Below are positions 62,732 through 64,000 of a stretch of 64,000 nt of DNA, piece after piece. The notes below the pieces were generated by a model, which saw only the letters and a list, made by a program, of their open reading frames with translations, did not search any database and had not been told where the DNA came from. This DNA is from Spirosoma sp. KUDC1026 (GTDB lineage: Bacteria; Bacteroidota; Bacteroidia; Cytophagales; Spirosomataceae). The translations under genes were made by a program, and so were the position numbers. The stretch's first letter is position 1. The number at the start of each line of letters is the position of its first letter. The DNA lies in contig NZ_CP056032.1 in assembly GCF_013375035.1 (NCBI RefSeq), positions 4,648,001 to 4,712,000 on the forward strand. The letters run 5' to 3'.

Positions 62732-64000
62732 ATGCACAACGTAACGACAAACGTTTCCCAAAAGCAGTTGCTAAAGCAACTGGCGCTTGCTGGGCTAGGG
62801 CTCACTGGCCTGGGACTCACCCTGATGACAACCGCGCTGGCCCAAACTAATACCACCCAGTCTAATGCGACCCAGTCAACTACGCCCGTTGTTCAGGCCG
62901 CCCCCATTATGAGCCGCTGGGAGAAGCAGGTTACCGCCGAGAATGCCTGGCGTGAATACCCCCGACCGCAGATGGTCCGGCCGCAGTGGCAGAACCTGAA
63001 CGGCCTATGGGAGTACGCCATTACGCCCAAAGCTGCTCCCGCCCCTACCAGCTTTAGTGGCCAGATTCTGGTTCCTTTTGCGCTGGAATCGACGCTATCC
63101 AAAGTGACCAAACCCCTCACCGACGAGCAGCGGCTCTGGTATCGCCGGAACGTAACGATTCCGCGCGACTGGTCTGGTCAGCGGGTGTTGATGCATTTTG
63201 GTGCTGTCGATTACGAGTGTAGCCTGTGGGTCAACGGGGGCCTGGTAGGTTCGCACACGGGTGGCTCAGACGCTTTTTCATTCGACATTACCGAGTACCT
63301 GAAAGACGGGCAGAACCAGCTGGTACTGGGCGTAACGGACCCTACGTCCAATGACGAGCAGCCGCGGGGTAAGCAACTCACCAAACCGAACAGCATCTGG
63401 TACACCCCCGTTTCGGGGATCTGGCAGACGGTCTGGCTGGAGCCCGTTCCAAAAGAAAATTACATCGACGAAATCCGCGTAACGCCGGAAGTTGATTCGA
63501 GCCGATTACGCGTGGAAGTCCTGCTCCGGAAACCGGTTGAGGCCGTGCAGATGCAGTACAAAACGGCGATCCGGCTGACGGCGCTGGACGGTAAGCAGGT
63601 AGTAGCAACGGCACAACTCCGTCCCGGCACAACCGGCTACCTGACGATAAAAAACCCTAAACTCTGGTCGCCCGACAGTCCGTTCCTGTACGATCTAAAC
63701 GTTGAGCTCGTCCCCATCAACGATCCGTACGGCAACACGCCCCAAAATAAACGACGACGTTGGGCCAATCCCGTTCGCATTGATTCCGTCCGGGCGTTGT
63801 ACGCATCAGCAACCGTGTCGGGGAAACCGATCGACGCCGTTACGGGCTACTTTGCCATGCGTAAGATTGCCATTGGCAAAACACCGAACACGGGTACCCA
63901 ACCGGTTCTGCTGCTGAACAACAAGTTCGTTTTCCAGAACGGCCCACTCGATCAGGGTTGGTGGCCGGGCAGCCTGCTCACCCCGCCCTCCGACGAAGCG
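62732..64000 (+). CDS. Glycoside hydrolase family 2 enzyme, 3' truncated by window
   Basis: An open frame of 423 codons without a stop, running off the window. After a signal-like stretch (GLGLTLMTTALAQ, residues 27-38) and a Thr/Gln-rich linker, residues ~60-270 form the GH2 sugar-binding jelly roll (LNGLWEYAITPK, WYRRNVTIPRDWSGQRV, HFGAVDYECSLWVNGGLVG, GGSDAFSFDITEYL and VSGIWQTVWLEP). The catalytic TIM barrel would lie outside the window. Family members are beta-galactosidases, beta-glucuronidases or mannosidases. It is divergent from the sialate O-acetylesterase gene. The 234 bases between the genes likely contain both promoters. Confidence 0.9.
   Translation, partial: MHNVTTNVSQKQLLKQLALAGLGLTGLGLTLMTTALAQTNTTQSNATQSTTPVVQAAPIMSRWEKQVTAENAWREYPRPQMVRPQWQNLNGLWEYAITPKAAPAPTSFSGQILVPFALESTLSKVTKPLTDEQRLWYRRNVTIPRDWSGQRVLMHFGAVDYECSLWVNGGLVGSHTGGSDAFSFDITEYLKDGQNQLVLGVTDPTSNDEQPRGKQLTKPNSIWYTPVSGIWQTVWLEPVPKENYIDEIRVTPEVDSSRLRVEVLLRKPVEAVQMQYKTAIRLTALDGKQVVATAQLRPGTTGYLTIKNPKLWSPDSPFLYDLNVELVPINDPYGNTPQNKRRRWANPVRIDSVRALYASATVSGKPIDAVTGYFAMRKIAIGKTPNTGTQPVLLLNNKFVFQNGPLDQGWWPGSLLTPPSDEA

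Overview
The window looks like chromosome of a Bacteroidota bacterium, most probably Cytophagales of the Spirosoma type. The signs are a SusC/SusD pair, a type IX secretion (T9SS) C-terminal sorting domain, many upstream sites of the Bacteroidota -7 form TAnnTTTG, a Tat-exported phospholipase C, and fairly GC-rich coding DNA interrupted by one clearly AT-rich island. Genus is inferred from style only.

Layout. 0-7 kb: a small membrane protein, NAD synthetase (nadE), a DUF4143-type ATPase, a Tat-exported phospholipase C and a minimal nucleotidyltransferase. 7-16.4 kb: a minus-strand operon running SusC, SusD, alkaline-phosphatase-family protein, metallophosphoesterase, PhnZ-like HD oxygenase, DUF5690 transporter, with strong hairpins between the first genes. 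16.7-22.2 kb: endonuclease/exonuclease/phosphatase protein, MarR regulator, MFS exporter, and a decarboxylase-like amidohydrolase split by a 1,248-bp IS3-family element whose 3-bp target duplication (AGT) is still visible. 22.2-24.2 kb: an FAD amine/aminophosphonate oxidase (TIGR03364 type) and a phosphonatase-like HAD hydrolase (TIGR03351 type). With the 7-16 kb operon these suggest an aminophosphonate uptake and C-P cleavage locus. A decayed piece of a second FAD oxidase lies at 17.7 kb. 24.3-32.3 kb: TPR histidine kinase, a second phosphodiesterase-family enzyme, pncB, rpoN, a PAP2-like membrane protein and an enoyl-CoA hydratase.

32.4-37.65 kb is an accessory island: tRNA-Arg(ACG), an integrase remnant immediately after it, an IS5-family element, an AT-rich two-gene unit (a serine-recombinase C-terminus lacking its catalytic half, 1 nt ahead of an ApeA-like HEPN protein with an intact R-x4-H motif), and a plasmid-style parA-parB pair with two parS-like palindromes, one of which contains the parB stop codon.

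37.7-46 kb: response regulator, GH3-family acyl-amido synthetase, HELGH metallopeptidase, a 1,164-residue ThuA/PQQ-dehydrogenase-like/PKD/cytochrome c fusion and a second ThuA protein. 46.4-57.4 kb: one 3,664-residue T9SS surface protein whose centre is nearly identical 564-bp tandem repeats. 57.5-64 kb: Tat alkaline phosphatase, CobW metallochaperone GTPase, sialate O-acetylesterase, and a GH2 glycosidase running off the right edge. Phosphoester and phosphonate metabolism is the recurring theme.
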